Assembly (NCBI GenBank): GCA_964007475.1
Contig: OZ023273.1
Coordinates: 3,944,176-4,008,175, forward strand
Source: Hybos culiciformis
Taxonomy: Eukaryota; Arthropoda; Insecta; Diptera; Hybotidae
Length of the DNA: 64,000 nucleotides
Reading direction: 5' to 3'
Numbering within the stretch: position 1 is the first letter of the stretch; each line of letters opens with the position of its first letter. The notes under the pieces were generated by a model that did no database searches, was not told the DNA's origin, and worked only from the letters and a program-made list of their open reading frames with translations. Shown piece by piece: positions 1 through 12,058 of this stretch. The position numbers and the translations under genes were made by a program.

Positions 1-1168
1 GGATGAATCCAAGGAATTTTTATTTTAGTTTTTTTTGCTAAAATATGCACGACTACCGTATAAAAAATCTGGATGTATACGTAAAAAACCTCCAATACTT
101 TATGTCTCTCTTGAATGCATTATTTTCCCTTTAAACACTCTTTTCCAACAATTATACCTTTTGTCGGTGTTGATATGAAAATGTACAGGTTTAAAATGGG
201 TTTCTTGGTAAGAGAAAAAATAACGGCATAAAAACGGTCAAATTTCTTTCTCACAATAAAAAAAAACCTAAGCACAATCTTATATTTTTGTATGCACTTA
301 TGGTTTATGTTTTGAATACATACAATATGTGTAGAAGGAAAGAAACTGTGCGCGCGCCAAATTTTTAACAAATTTTATTTATTTTTCTTGTTTCAGATTA
401 ATATTGACGATTATAATACCTATATATGTAGATATGTTGCTATTAAGAAAATTTTCATTAAAAACATTAATTTTATTTTTGAAAATTATGTAGACGTAAA
501 AGTATATTAAGTTGCTTGATCAATTCTAATTTCACATATTTTTGAGTTGTTTTCTTGAATTTCAAAGAGTCCCTAACTAAAAAACGTTTTTAATGCAAAA
601 CTCCATGAGCTCATCGGATTTATTCATTATTTCACTGTGCTTCTTAATATATGATGGGGTTCTTTAATTTACAAGAGATTTTAAAATGAACTTATTTATT
701 TCAAGAATCTGATACGGATAATACCTACCAGATATTTCGTACTTAAAAAAGTTGTATGAAATTATTCCTCTGTGTATCCTATATTTCTCTGTGATATAGT
801 TAAACTACGTTCAAGAAATCATCATGTATCTATGTATGTACTAATGCATCATACCTAAAAAGTGATTTTTATTATTTAAAAACGCAGCAATGAAATTAAT
901 TAAATTTCTAATCACAAAAATTAGTACCAGTGTAATCTGTATTTGATGATTGTTCAGTAAGTTAAATTAATTATACTGAAATATTTCCCTATTGTATACA
1001 TAAAATATATAACAAGATTTACTATTCACAAAATCTGAAAAAATACATTTCGAGCATTTTCTATTTACATTCCAAATAATAAGTATAAGATTAAATATTA
1101 AATTTCTTATATATTAATTTTGGTTTACAATTCTATTCAGTTTTTCTTCAAAGTATAAAAAATAAGTT
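1..1168. other. AT-rich flank downstream of FA1
   Basis: No gene is supported here. The stretch is AT-rich with many stops in all frames and short poly-A/poly-T runs. The small open frame near 120-371 has low-complexity composition and no recognisable start context or partner exon. Confidence 0.5.
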
Positions 1169-3619
1169 TTATTGGATTCGAACATCTATATTTGAGCACA
1201 GTTGATCTGAAAAGAATATTTTTAATTAATGACGTTCTTAAATTTATATTTATCTTATATTTACCTTCAAATATCCAAACTCCACTTGCTCCATTGTTTG
1301 TTCGAATTCCAATTAAATCTTTATCAAAATTATTTATTTCATTTTCAAAATGTAAGTAATTTCTAGTATCATTACTCCGTCCAACATCTAAATTTTTACC
1401 TTCCCAATTTATCCAAAAACCTCTGAATTCATTAGAACTAAGTATTCCAGGTGTTTCAAGTTCTTTCATTATATTCGAATTTTTAATAATTGCTGATTTT
1501 GTGTTAAACCACCCACCCAATATAATTTCCAAATTTTCAGATGATTTAGAATTTTTTAGTATGATATTGACATTACTTGGAGCCAATACTTTAAATTTAA
1601 AACAATTATTATTGGGATTTAGTTTATGAAATTGATAATTTTCACTGTTTGCTGTATTAAAAATCGTCAATTTGTCTGAAAAGTCTCTGGGTTCTAAACT
1701 AATTGTATTTTTTTCCGAGTCCATAAACAATTCATTTCTCTTAAAATGCAAAATATTTAAAAATTTATAAAAAGTGTTCTGAATTTTATGTATTGCATGA
1801 TAATCGTTATAACTAGCTACAGCTAGTGCGTCACTTGTGTCTGCCATAATTTCTTCGTGAACCAATCTTGCCTTTTGATAGTCCTCTAACAATTCATTTA
1901 AACAATATTCAATTACTTCTTTTGTGCTATTTTTCGTATTGAAATTTTCAAAATTATAATTAATTTGTTTCAATAATTCTCGTTGAGATTTTATTTTTCC
2001 CAATAATTTACTTATTTTATTACTATTACTGCCAAGTGTGTTCATAGGATTTTTAAAATTTGGGCAATTCGGATCTAAAATAGAAAATAAAATTATACTA
2101 CTGATGCATTTATTTTAAATAACAATAATTTTAATTTATCAAAATTAATCACTTCAAATGATTTTTTTTTAGATTCATCAAAAGAATGGACCTGTTTAAA
2201 CAAATAAGATTATTTCTTCTCGGCAGTCAAGATAAATTACTCAAGATTCTTAATAGGTTGCGTTAGTTAATTGTTTTCGTGCTTTATTTAAATAAGAGAA
2301 TTGTAAAATTAAAAAAAAATTATTACCGACAAAAATCAATAATTCTAAAATATTGGATTCATAGTAAGGTTAAAAATAAATTTGTTATCATTTACCTTCA
2401 AAAATCCATTTTCCTGTGCTTCCACAGCAAGTATATAATCCAATGAAATTAACAGGCAGAAAATCTGTGGTACTATGAGTCATAAACGGTTCTTGTTGAT
2501 TAGCATATCCAACTTCATACACACCATTATCCCATTTGATCCAAAATCGATTTCGTTCGTTGGATTTTACGATATTAGGTGTTCTGAATTCTGTTGCATC
2601 AACACCATTAATTCTAAATTTAGAAATTTGATTACTCCATCCACCGATTATTGCTTGTGTAACTGGCAATTGTCTTTCGGCGTATTGATTTAAAGCAATG
2701 TGAGCATCATTAGTGCCAACGAAACTAAAGCTAATACAACCATAAAATGGTGTACCTGCTTCAGTTGCAGGGAAAAATTTATATCTATAATTCATAGTGC
2801 CATCATTGGGTGTGAAAATTTCTAAAAAAAATATAAAGTGTTATAACTGTGCTAGACAACTTGATGCTACGAATGAATAAATTTAATTTTAAAAAATTAA
2901 AAAACAAAATCATTTATTGATTGAAAAAGCAGATAGCTTCCGCAGCTATATTTCTGTACACCCCTTGATATGTCAGATCAAATCTTAGCTTTTGCTTTTT
3001 AATATATTTATCTTCAGATTATTGTAACAGTGTTCGACTTACAATGTTCAATATCTAACTTTGAGTAAAGAAATATTTTTTGTAATATATTCTGAAATTT
3101 GGTGTAGCAATTTTGGCTTAAACGAGTTATTAGTATATACATATTTAATAATGAGTTCAAGAGCCTAAAAAAGCTTTCTGCTGTGTTTCATAGCTAATTT
3201 TCCATCGAGTTTTTTTTAGGTTAGATCTGTCAGACCAAATAAAATAACTTTGATGTTTGAGTACGACTGCTCTTTTTTTATAATTATTTTTATATTCTTT
3301 GATTTTAAAGTTTGTAGAATAACTCTGTTTATAGTTCCGAAATAATTAAATAATCTTCAATATAGTTCTGTATTAACAAAACCAGCAAGTACAATATAAT
3401 GAATGACAAAATGTTTGTCTCAATTCCATAACATTAATTGACTATATTATAATTTTTTTATCAACATTATTTTATTTTGAAATTACCTTCTGTTGAGCCT
3501 CCAGTTGTTATTTTCTTGAAATCTCTATGGATTGAGATTTGTGTTCGATTATTGTCATTTTGGGAAGAATTTTGACATGAAAGTAAAATCACGGTGATTC
3601 CTATTACAAAACTTATCAT
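1169..3619 (-). CDS. FA1: secreted protein with two Methyltransf_FA domains
   Basis: Four-exon model on the minus strand: 3487-3619, 2396-2821, 1265-2074, 1169-1206, all joined by phase-1 introns with GT-AG ends; 468 residues. Exon 1 gives a signal peptide (MISFVIGITVILLSCQN). Exon 2 (about residues 45-187) is a Methyltransf_FA domain, with DAHIAL, IIGGWSNQISKF, RFWIKWDNGVYEVG and LPVNFIGLYTCC. Exon 3 begins DPNCPNF, continues through a helical, charged stretch, then a second, more divergent domain (EIILGGWFNTKSAI, TPGILSSNEFRGFWINW, GASGVWIFE). The last intron is only 58 bases and the last exon adds DQLCSNIDVRIQ. The AATAAA polyadenylation word overlaps the stop. If that intron is retained, the frame ends at 1137 instead. 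Known of the family: named after crustacean farnesoic acid O-methyltransferase, but the enzymatic role is doubtful and many members are secreted. The true function is unknown. Confidence 0.82.
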
Positions 3620-3640
3620 TTTAAATTTTTATTTTTATTT

Positions 3641-3696
3641 TTATTAATATTATAACAAAGATCTTTTCTCAATGACTTTCGATTCAACTTTGATTA
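3641..3696 (-). promoter_or_regulatory. Conserved block upstream of FA1
   Basis: A block of about 55 bases just upstream of the start codon recurs upstream of FA2 (about 10329-10385) and FA3 (about 14750-14806). On the minus strand it reads from AATCAAA through TCGAAAGT to TTATAATATTAAT. Conservation here, against diverged surroundings, suggests the core promoter and 5' UTR. There is no classic TATAAA, but an AT-rich TATAATATT lies in it. Confidence 0.45.
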
Positions 3697-3869
3697 CCCA
3701 TATAAAAAAAAAAATTTATTAAAATAAAATTATAAAAAAAACATGAAATTCTGCGTGAAATCCCACTTGCACACTAACATAATATAATATATAAGTTTGT
3801 TTAGAGACGAAAAGGTCAACAAATCTGTGATATTTTATTTAACTAAAGCTTTGTATTCGTTTGATTATT

Positions 3870-4395
3870 TTATTATGAAGCTGATAAAGTTTCGTCAAAT
3901 TAAAAATTTAGTTAAGTTATATTTACATAAACATAGTATTATTGATTTATATTATTTATTAATAATTTTTATTATTATGCTATTTATAAGTTTATTGATT
4001 GGTAAATTTATTATATTTCCCGTAAGTATTCTAGTTCCCTTAACTATAAAATCTCATTTTGTAAAAAAAAAATCATTATTAAAATAAGATTGAAAATCAA
4101 CAAGTTGTTTAGGATTAAGACTATCCTTATCTCTTACCTTATAGTAAATATTTGTAATAATACTTAAAAATCATGGAAATAAATATAAATTGAATTGAAT
4201 TGAAAGTATTCTGTTTTCATTTTGATAAAAATATATTTTCTACTTTGCTGTTTGAGTCCCATGTTTATTAGCATGATTATTTAATTAATTATGAAGCTGA
4301 TACAGTTTCGTCGAATTAAAAATTTAGTTAAATTATATTTAAATAAACATAGTATTATTGATTTATATTATTTATTAATAATTTTTTATTACAAT
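3870..4395 (+). repeat. Two diverged direct copies of a ~110-bp block
   Basis: The block starting TTATGAAGCTGATAAAG near 3873 recurs near 4289 as TTATGAAGCTGATACAG, and similarity continues for about 110 bases. It lies in the FA1 upstream flank. Weaker similarity is seen in the FA2 and FA3 upstream flanks (about 10.5-10.76 kb and 15.0-15.2 kb), so it seems to be part of the tandemly copied unit with a local extra duplication. Confidence 0.6.
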
Positions 4396-5009
4396 GTTAT
4401 TTATATACATATTTATTGATTGATATATTTTTTATATTTTTAACTAATTTCCCGTACATAAAAGTATTCGGTGTTCTTGGATAAAAATGTATTTTCTACT
4501 AATTTTCTTTAAATAAAGGTAAGTTATTAATTAAAGGTAAGTTAAATAATTTTTCTTATTTTTACCAAAATTTGGTGTATGTACATTGTTCATATTGTAT
4601 GTCGTTTATTAGAATGTTAAATGTGTAGTAAAATGTAAGTATGTATATGATTTGATTAGATATATGAAAAATAAAAAAAATTTGTGGATCAAATTTGAAA
4701 TTTACTAATATCGAACTGCAACTGATGTCTCAGTTCATTCCTGGGGCCAGATTCCGTAACTTTTTATTTGAGAACCACATTTTTGATTTTTTTAACCACA
4801 GTTTTGTGTGGTTTAAAAAAATTATCTTTCTGTAAGCAATGTTTTATATTCGTTTTATGTTATATTCAATGTTTATATTCGTTTTATATGAAATTTACTG
4901 GGGACGGTCCCCAGATACCTAAATGTAAGTTTTTCTTAACAACTGACCCCCATTTCAATGATACGGGTCCGAAAAAAGTTTTCAAATTTTAGATAGGTAA
5001 GAAGGAAGT

Positions 5010-5742
5010 GGCGCAGTGAAATAAGGCCGCGGGAAATAAGGCCGCGATAGGTTTTTTGTTGCGGTCTTATTTCATTTTGAAAAATGAAATAAGGCCGCGA
5101 AAAAATCCTCGCGGTCTTATTTCATTTTGAAAAATGAAATAAGACCGCATAAAATTCCTCGCGGCCTTATTTCGTTTTGAAAAATGAAATAAGACCGCGA
5201 CAAAAAAAAAAATTAATCGGAGGGCTAATTTCATTTTGAAAAATGAAATAAGGCCGCGAGGATTTTTTCGCGGCCTTATTTCATTTTTATAAACGAAATA
5301 AGGCCGCGTAATCTTGTGAGGTGAGCACACAGGGCAGGGGGCAGCAGGGCGGCGGGCGGGCGGTTGGTCAGTGGGATTTTCGGCTAGCGCCGCAAATCCC
5401 ACTGACCAACCGCCCGCCCGCCGCCCTGCTGCCCCCTGCCCTGTGTGCTCACCTCACATTTATAAAAATGAAATTAGCCCTCCGAATAATTGTTTTTTTT
5501 TGTCGCGGCCTTATTTCATTTTTCAAAACGAAATAAGGCCGCGAGGAATTTTTTGCCGTCTTATTTCATTTTTCAAAATGAAATAAGACCGCGAGGATTT
5601 TTTCGCGGCCTTATTTCATTTTGAAAAACGAAATATGGCCGCGAAAAAATCTTCGCGGCCTTATTTCATTTTTCAAAATGAAATAAGACCGCAACAAAAA
5701 AACGTCGCGGCCTTATTTCCTGCGGCCTTATTTCCATCCCCC
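5010..5742. mobile_element. Foldback element, GC-rich copy (word ATAAGGCCGCG)
   Basis: It is flanked by the 9-bp direct repeat GAAGGAAGT (5001-5009 and 5743-5751). Ends are GGCGCAGTGAAATAAGGCC on the left and GGGGGATGGAAATAAGGCC read inward from the right. The interior is a chain of short hairpins made of GAAATAAGGCCGC or GAAATAAGACCGC and their complements, separated by AAAATGAAA-type linkers. The centre is a perfect GC-rich palindrome (5316-5457). There is no coding capacity; the open frames on it are by-products of the repeats. Same structural type as 7271-9309 and 32490-33208. Confidence 0.82.
5316..5457. repeat. Perfect palindrome, 64-bp arms, 14-base loop
   Basis: Arms 5316-5379 and 5394-5457 are exact reverse complements; I checked them base by base. 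They are strongly G+C-rich in an otherwise AT-rich window. The loop is TCGGCTAGCGCCGC. It forms the centre of the foldback element. Confidence 0.95.
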
Positions 5743-6973
5743 GAAGGAAGTTACATATGCGAAGTTAATTTTTTTCGCAATAAGAAAGAGGTTTTAAAAC
5801 TTCTTTAAAAACTTTAAAGTTTTTTTTGTGGCCTTTCGCGCTTTTATTTTAAAAATATACTAAAAAAAATTTAAGAAAAACCACAAAAAAATATTAAGCA
5901 ACACCTAATTTGATGTTGCTTAAAAAAAGTTGCTCGAACAACAATTTTAATGTTACAGAAAGCAAAATAACGAAACCACACCACTTTTTTTAGTACATTT
6001 TCCTTATAGGATCTGGCCCCAGAATATCAAATTTTAAATTAAAATGCGAAGAATATAGTAGTTAATTTATTTAATAAAATTATATTTTATTATATTAAAA
6101 TGGTACATATGCTAATTAAAATATTTTAAGTGAACATTATTGTCTGTATTTGAAACTATAGACAGAATAGCTTATTGAAAACAACGATTTGTCCATCAAC
6201 TATTTCTTCTAAAATCAGAATTAAAAACAACATGACCTGACCATTCTACACATACCACGACAAAAAAAATAAAATTTCTAACTAGTTTCGTTTTTATCAT
6301 ATTCACTTCAGAGTTATTTAATAAATTTGTTTTTAAAACTAAAATTCTAAGAGTAATAAAAATTAACAATAATAGTAGTTACGAAATTTTTTCTTTAATT
6401 GCAGTCATTTTTGGTTGAAAATTGATTTATAAATATATTAAATCAAGTCAAAATAATTATTTAATTTTGATAATCGTTCGTTATATATTCAAATTTTTTT
6501 TCGGTCGATTCTAACTTAAGTTAGCTATTCCAGGATTTTGAATTCGCAAATTGGTTTACTGGATTATGACTACAACCATTTTCTATATAGGTAAATGGAT
6601 TAAAAAAATTGTTTTGGTATTTTTTTATTTCTTTATATTCACTAAAAAATATTACAAATAAAATCATGACAGCATATTTATGTCAGGACACCGAAACAGA
6701 AAAAAATTTTCAAAGCAGTTAACTAGGTTCAGATATTACCGGATCACAAAACTGGATCAAGTTTAATCATTTTTTAATGAAGGGAATTTCTATCAAGTAA
6801 TTATAGAAATAAAAATTAAGATATTAAATTTCTTATACATATTCATGTTGGATGATATTTCATTCAGTTTTTCCTTCAAGTAGAAAATAAATTTTGATAT
6901 GGATTTGAATATCTAAGCACAGATCTAAAAAGAATTTTTTTAAATTAATCACTCTAATAAATTTTGAAATTAT

Positions 6974-9900
6974 TCAGTAAAAACGTATAGTTACATTGGG
7001 GTTTCCACATTGCACTTGTTCTTGTACGAATTCCATATTTATTTTTCCCACTGATCTACTTTGTGTACAAATATTAGAGCAGCAGCATTGTGTCTGGTTG
7101 TTTACAGGATTGTTAAAATTCGGGCACTTTGGATCTAAAATATAAAATAAAACTAAACTATAGTCTTACATATATATAGGGAAATTGTTATAAGATGCAC
7201 TTATTATAAACACATTCATTATTCTCAAAAGTCGTAATTAATAACTCAAGGTTCTCAATACGTTCCGTTAGGCTCCGTGAATTATCGCATAATGTCATAT
7301 CACATAATTTTTAAAATGACTTATCGCATAAATTTTTTTTATGAGATAATTCATTTAAAAACGAAATAGCACATAAATTGAAAAATGAATTATCTCATAA
7401 AAAATTATTTTTATGTGATAATTCATTTTAAAATGAATTAGTACATAAATTAAAAAATGAATTATCTCATAAAAAAATTCGAACGAAAATTTTATGCACT
7501 AATTCATTTTAAAGTGAATTATCACATAAAAATTTTTTTTCGCTATTTATGCACTAATTCGTTTGAAAATGAAATAGCACATAAATTTATATTTTCATAT
7601 TTTATGAGCTAATTAATTCATTTTAAAATTAATTAGTGCATAAAAACATATAAAAAAATACGAATTATCACATAAAAATTGGTTTGTATGAGATTATGCA
7701 CTAATTCATTTAAAACGAATTATCGGATAAGCTTACGAAAAGCGCATACCTCCAATTGTTCAGAAATATTGCCCTATTTTATTTGGAAAAGGCAAAATTT
7801 TTTTTCTTTTTTTGGAGCGCTTCACGCAAGCGAATGGGACGCGGTAGCGGTTCTCTGTCATCCACAATTTCTCTTTCATACATTTTGTGCGGACAACTTT
7901 CTCTTTTACCCGATTTGGCCTATTTTATGTGGAAAAAGTGTTTCGGGGAACGGGGGACGGCCGCCGCACATAAATTCTAAAACGAATTATCGCATAAAAA
8001 AATGTTAACGTAAATTTTATGCACTAATTCATTTAAAAACGAATTATCACATAAAATTTATGAGATAATTCATTTATTTTCAAATTCATTTTGGTTTTAT
8101 ATGATAATTCGTTTTTAAATGAATTACTGCATAATCTCATACAAATCGATTTTTATGTGATAATTCGTATTTTTTTTATATGTTATGACCAGAGTTGACT
8201 AAATTTAAGTATTTTTGTACTGATAGCAATGAGCAGTACCAGTATACTGATACTGCAAAAATACTGCAATATTTTCCCACAATATACTGGTACTTAAAAA
8301 AATTTCAGTACCAGTATACTGGTACTGTAAAAATACTGCAATATTTTCCCACAATATACTGGTACTTAAAAAAATTTCAGTACCAGTATACTGGTACTGT
8401 AAAAATACTGCAATATTTTACTAGAATGTACTGGTACTTAAAAAAATTTCAGTACCAGTATACTGATACTGTAAAAATACTGCAATGTTATAATATTTCT
8501 GCTATACATAAAAAAATATCCAAATGTCAAAGAAGTTTTTTTAAATTCAATACGCCGCTACCATCGTCTGCACCAGTAGAAAGGCTTTTCTCTTTTGCTG
8601 GACTGGTCAATGCTCCAAAAAGGCAGTGTTTATCAGACGAAAACTTTAATGAACTTGTGCTTCTAAAAGCTAATTATAATTTGTGTGAAACTCTGTGTAG
8701 AGAATAAAAAAATACGAAAAAATTAAACGCCACAAAAACTTACTTACAATTCTGATAAAATTTACTTTAGGAACACATTTATTAAATTTTAATGGTTCCA
8801 ACCAAACTATAAAATAAATATGTAGGTAAGTTAACACAATGTTCCTTGAATACTCGAACATTTGTTTAATATTGATTGCATTATATAGAAATTGAGTTCA
8901 TCACATATTGTGACAAACAATTTTAGGAACTTTTGTACAATATACTGGTAGATACTGTATTTTATTGTAGTACCAGTACATTCTAGTAAAATACTGCAGT
9001 ATTTTTGAAGTATCAGTATACTGGTACTGAAATTTTTTTAAGTACCAGTATATTGTGGGAAAATATTGCAGTATTTTTACAGTACCAGTATACTGGTACT
9101 GAAATTTTTTTAAGTACCAGTACATTCTAGTAAAATATTGCAGTATTTTTGCAGTATCAGTATACTGGTACTGAAATTTTTTTAAGTACCAGTACATTCT
9201 AGAAAAATATTGCAGTATTTTTTCAGTACCAGTATATTGGTACTTGTATTGCAAAATACTTAAATTTAGTCAACTCTGGTTATGACATTATGCGATAATT
9301 CGTCTCACCGTTCCGTTAGTGGATAATTTTAAATTTTTTTGATTCATACTGGTTAAAAACAAATTTGTCTTCCTTCATTTACCTTCAAAAACCCATTTTC
9401 CTGTACTTCCACAGCAAGTATATACTCCAATAAAATTAACAGGCAAAACATCTGTACTATTATAATTCATAAACGGTACCTGTTGATTAGCAAGTCCAAC
9501 TTCATACAAACCATTGTTCCATTTGATCCAAAAATGATTGGTTTGGTTGGGTTTTATAATATTAGGTGTTTGATATTCAGGTTGATCATTTCCATTAACT
9601 CTAAACTTAGAAATTTGATTACTCCATCCACCTATTATTACTTGTATAACTGGTAATTGTCTGTCGGCGTATTGATTAAAAGAAATGTGAGCGTCATTAG
9701 TTCCAACAAAACTTAAACTAATACAACCATAGAATGGTAACCCTGTTTCAATTGCAGGGAAAATTTTGTATCTATAAGTCCTTGGATCATTCGGCGTGAA
9801 AATTTCTAAAAAGATATAAAGTTTTATAAGTAGATATCCTGATACTACGAATTTAAGAAAAATAGTCAAATTTTTATAATTATAATATAATTTAAATGTT

Positions 9901-10306
9901 TCAGTCCTACGTTTTGTTATCGCTGATGTAATCATTGTAGCTAGATTTACAAGCTTATGCTTAATTAACAATAATATTAGAAACTTTTTTATAATATATT
10001 GTATTTAATTTGATGTTTGTAGAATTACGTTAGTTTGTAGTTTCGAAATACTAATGATTTCGAAATTACAATAAAATACTGTTCAACATTGATAATAATC
10101 AATTTAAATTTCTGTTTTAAAACGATAAACATTAATATTAACAAATACAAAGAATATAATATAGTTTTTATGTAAAATTTTTTTTATATGAAATTACCTT
10201 CGTTTATAGCTCCAGTTTTTATTTTATTAAAACGTTTATTTGAGCTTTGAAAAGAATTTTGACATGAAAGTAAAATCACAGCGATTCTTATCACAAAGTT
10301 TATCAT
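6974..10306 (-). CDS. FA2: secreted single Methyltransf_FA protein with Cys-rich tail
   Basis: Three-exon minus-strand model: 10198-10306, 9383-9805, 6974-7134; phase-1 introns; 230 residues. Exon 1 is a signal peptide (MINFVIRIAVILLSCQN). Exon 2 is one complete Methyltransf_FA domain (DAHISFNQ, VIIGGWSNQISKF, HFWIKWNNGLYEVG, LPVNFIGVYTCC, WVFEG). Exon 3 starts with the same DPxCPNF linker as FA1, then a Cys-rich segment (TQCCCSNICTQ) and VQCGNPNVTIRFY. Compared with FA1, most of the second domain is deleted and the remaining DNA is read in a different frame, ending at 6974. The FA1 splice donor equivalent (GAAG/GTAA) is lost, consistent with read-through to this stop. Intron 2 carries a foldback element containing a hAT element. 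Ligand or activity unknown. Confidence 0.78.
8190..9278 (+). mobile_element. Non-autonomous hAT element with subterminal repeat arrays
   Basis: Terminal inverted repeats CAGAGTTGACTAAATTTAAG and its complement are flanked by a perfect 8-bp target duplication GTTATGAC (8182-8189 and 9279-9286). The CAGnGnTG start and 8-bp duplication are hAT hallmarks. About 3.5 copies of a ~75-bp unit containing CAGTACCAGTATACTGGTACT lie at the left (about 8230-8480), and about four inverted copies at the right (about 8940-9245), flanking a transposase fragment. It sits inside the foldback element in FA2 intron 2. Confidence 0.9.
8195..8707 (+). pseudogene. hAT transposase C-terminal (hATC dimerisation) remnant
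   Basis: The last ~65 residues of this frame (about 8515-8707) match the hATC dimerisation region: PLPSSAPVERLFSFAG followed by RQCLSDENFNELVLLKAN, then a stop. The upstream part of the frame only translates the subterminal repeats and is not a protein domain. No BED finger, catalytic core or start region is present, so the fragment cannot encode an active transposase; the element presumably depends on enzyme supplied in trans. Confidence 0.8.
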
Positions 10307-12058
10307 TTTTAAATCACTTTTTTATTTTTTATTAATATAATAATAGAAATCTTTTCTCAATTACTTTCGATTCTAGTTTGATTAACAATAATTAAAAAAA
10401 AAGATTTTTATTTAACAAAAATTAAAAAAAAAAAAAAGAAGGGGTAATTCTTCTTGAAATTCTGATTGTATGCTATAATAGCGTTAAATAAGTTTGTTTT
10501 TATAGAAAAAAGGTAAAAAAAATTCTGCCACATTTTATTTCTGTATTTAATTAAAGCTTTTTATTCATATAATTGTTCTATTATGTATATATATTCATAT
10601 AATTGTTCTATTATAATTGTTCTATTATTCATTTAATACGTAAGTACTTTCAAAAATTTTTTTTTGTTAATTTTAATTTACATTTATTATTATTGATTTA
10701 TTTTATTAATAAATGACTATAAATAATATTTTATCATTGTTTTTTATTATTTACTGATTGGTGAAATTATTATATTTTAAACTAATTTCTCAGACTTTAC
10801 CTTCTGTAAACATAATTTCTTTTAATTATATTTTTCAAAAGTTAAAAAAAGATAAATTATCGAATTTTTTTAAAATTTATATTAAAATTAAACATTTTAA
10901 CTTACATATATTTAAAAATAAAAATACTTCCAAAATTGTCACAAAATATGACATTTAGAGAATGAAACTATAGTTTTTATTAAAAAAATTGTAATAAGTG
11001 TTATACAAGAACAAGTATAGTACAAATGGAAAAAGCCTGGGATTTATGTCATACTCCTAATGACAAAACGCCCACTTAAAAGTTTTGATTATGGCAAATA
11101 TCAAAGTGGGAACATTTCATAATATGTGGGAATTATGTCATAAAGGAAAATAGTGAATAATTTCAAAATGACAGAACTTCCACGTATTGTATTAAACAAT
11201 AAGTTTCTTTTTCGCAACTTAATCTAAGGCTACGTTAAGTGGGAGTTAAAAAAGTGGGACATATAATATACAGTCCTTTTGTGCTGTGGAATAGTGGAAT
11301 AAATTATGAAATAAAACTGGAATAATTTTTTCAGGAATGATAATTTCCAAAATTTTGTATAAGTTATGAAAATAGGTCATGATTCACGCAATTTTTTGTG
11401 TGTTTTGAATTTTTGTTTTTCTTCAATTTTTTTCATATGAAAAAGTGTTACATTTATGTAGAAAATATCATTTCCACCTTTATTTCTCTATAGTCTTACC
11501 ATCTTTTGAAGACAGGTTAATCTGATTAATATGGTGTGATTATCAAAAGACGAGGAGTAACTGTATTTTTGTTTTTTTTTTTTGTATTTTCAGGCGGTTG
11601 TAAATGTTATTGAAATTTAAAAAGTACACAATAACAAATACACGTGTTTACCGATTTTTGAAGAATTAAGTTTATTTTAATAGATTGAATTGATCGAAAT
11701 AAGTAAATAAATAAAGCCTGGTTTTTAAGGCAATTCAAGTAATCGTCATAATTATGTTATGTGCAATGAGTAAAAGTAATCAAATTTTTAACCCCTGTAT
11801 TTGATGATTATTCAGTAAATGAAAAAAATTACACTGGGATTACATTTCAATTTGTAAAGTATTTTCTCATAAGTTTAAGTCAAGAGAATTTCTATTAATT
11901 AATTCCAAATAATAATTAAGCCTAAATATTAAATTTATTATATATTCTATACATTTTTGTTTACGATTTTATTCAGTGCTTCTTTCAATTTAAAAATAAA
12001 TTTTATTGGATTTGAATATCTATGTTTTAGCGCAGTTGTTCTGAAAAGAATTTTTTAA
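10307..12058. other. FA2-FA3 intergenic region
   Basis: The first ~80 bases carry the conserved FA upstream block. About 11.03-11.33 kb has scattered short repeats of the type GTGGGAA and ATGTCATA in both orientations, possibly a decayed foldback or MITE copy; I could not define its ends. The rest is AT-rich with no supported gene. Confidence 0.4.

Larger units (their letters stand above)
4741..6022. mobile_element. DNA-transposon-like element with CTGGGGCCAGAT inverted ends
   Basis: The left end CTGGGGCCAGATTCCGTA (4741 on) is the reverse complement of the right end ending at 6022 (CTGGGGCCAGATCC read inward), with 12 identical terminal bases. Subterminal sequence also matches loosely (ACCACA-rich on both sides). 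I see no convincing target duplication and no transposase, so the superfamily is unknown. It hosts the foldback element at 5010-5742. Confidence 0.55.
7271..9309. mobile_element. Foldback element, AT-rich copy (word GAATTATCGCATAA)
   Basis: It is flanked by the 9-bp direct repeat GTTCCGTTA (7262-7270 and 9310-9318). Ends are GGCTCCGTGAATTATCGC and, read inward from the right, GGTGAGACGAATTATCGC. FA1 intron 2 has one uninterrupted copy of the corresponding stretch (ATAGGTTGCGTTAG near 2253), which is the empty site. The interior alternates GAATTATCACATAA, GAATTAGTGCATAA and their complements. A long inverted repeat pairs about 7660-7725 with 8118-8170. A non-repetitive, less AT-rich core lies at about 7735-7975. 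A hAT element (8190-9278) has inserted near its right end. Confidence 0.82.

Noticed and set aside
5067..5586. Overlapping frames in the 5-kb foldback (KNEIRPR, FHFSKRNK)
   Set aside because: Produced by the palindromic repeats on both strands; no domain, no start context.
7679..8008. 109-residue frame in the 7-kb foldback
   Set aside because: No similarity to a transposase that I can recognise, and its ends run into the repeat words. Treated as part of the element's unique core.
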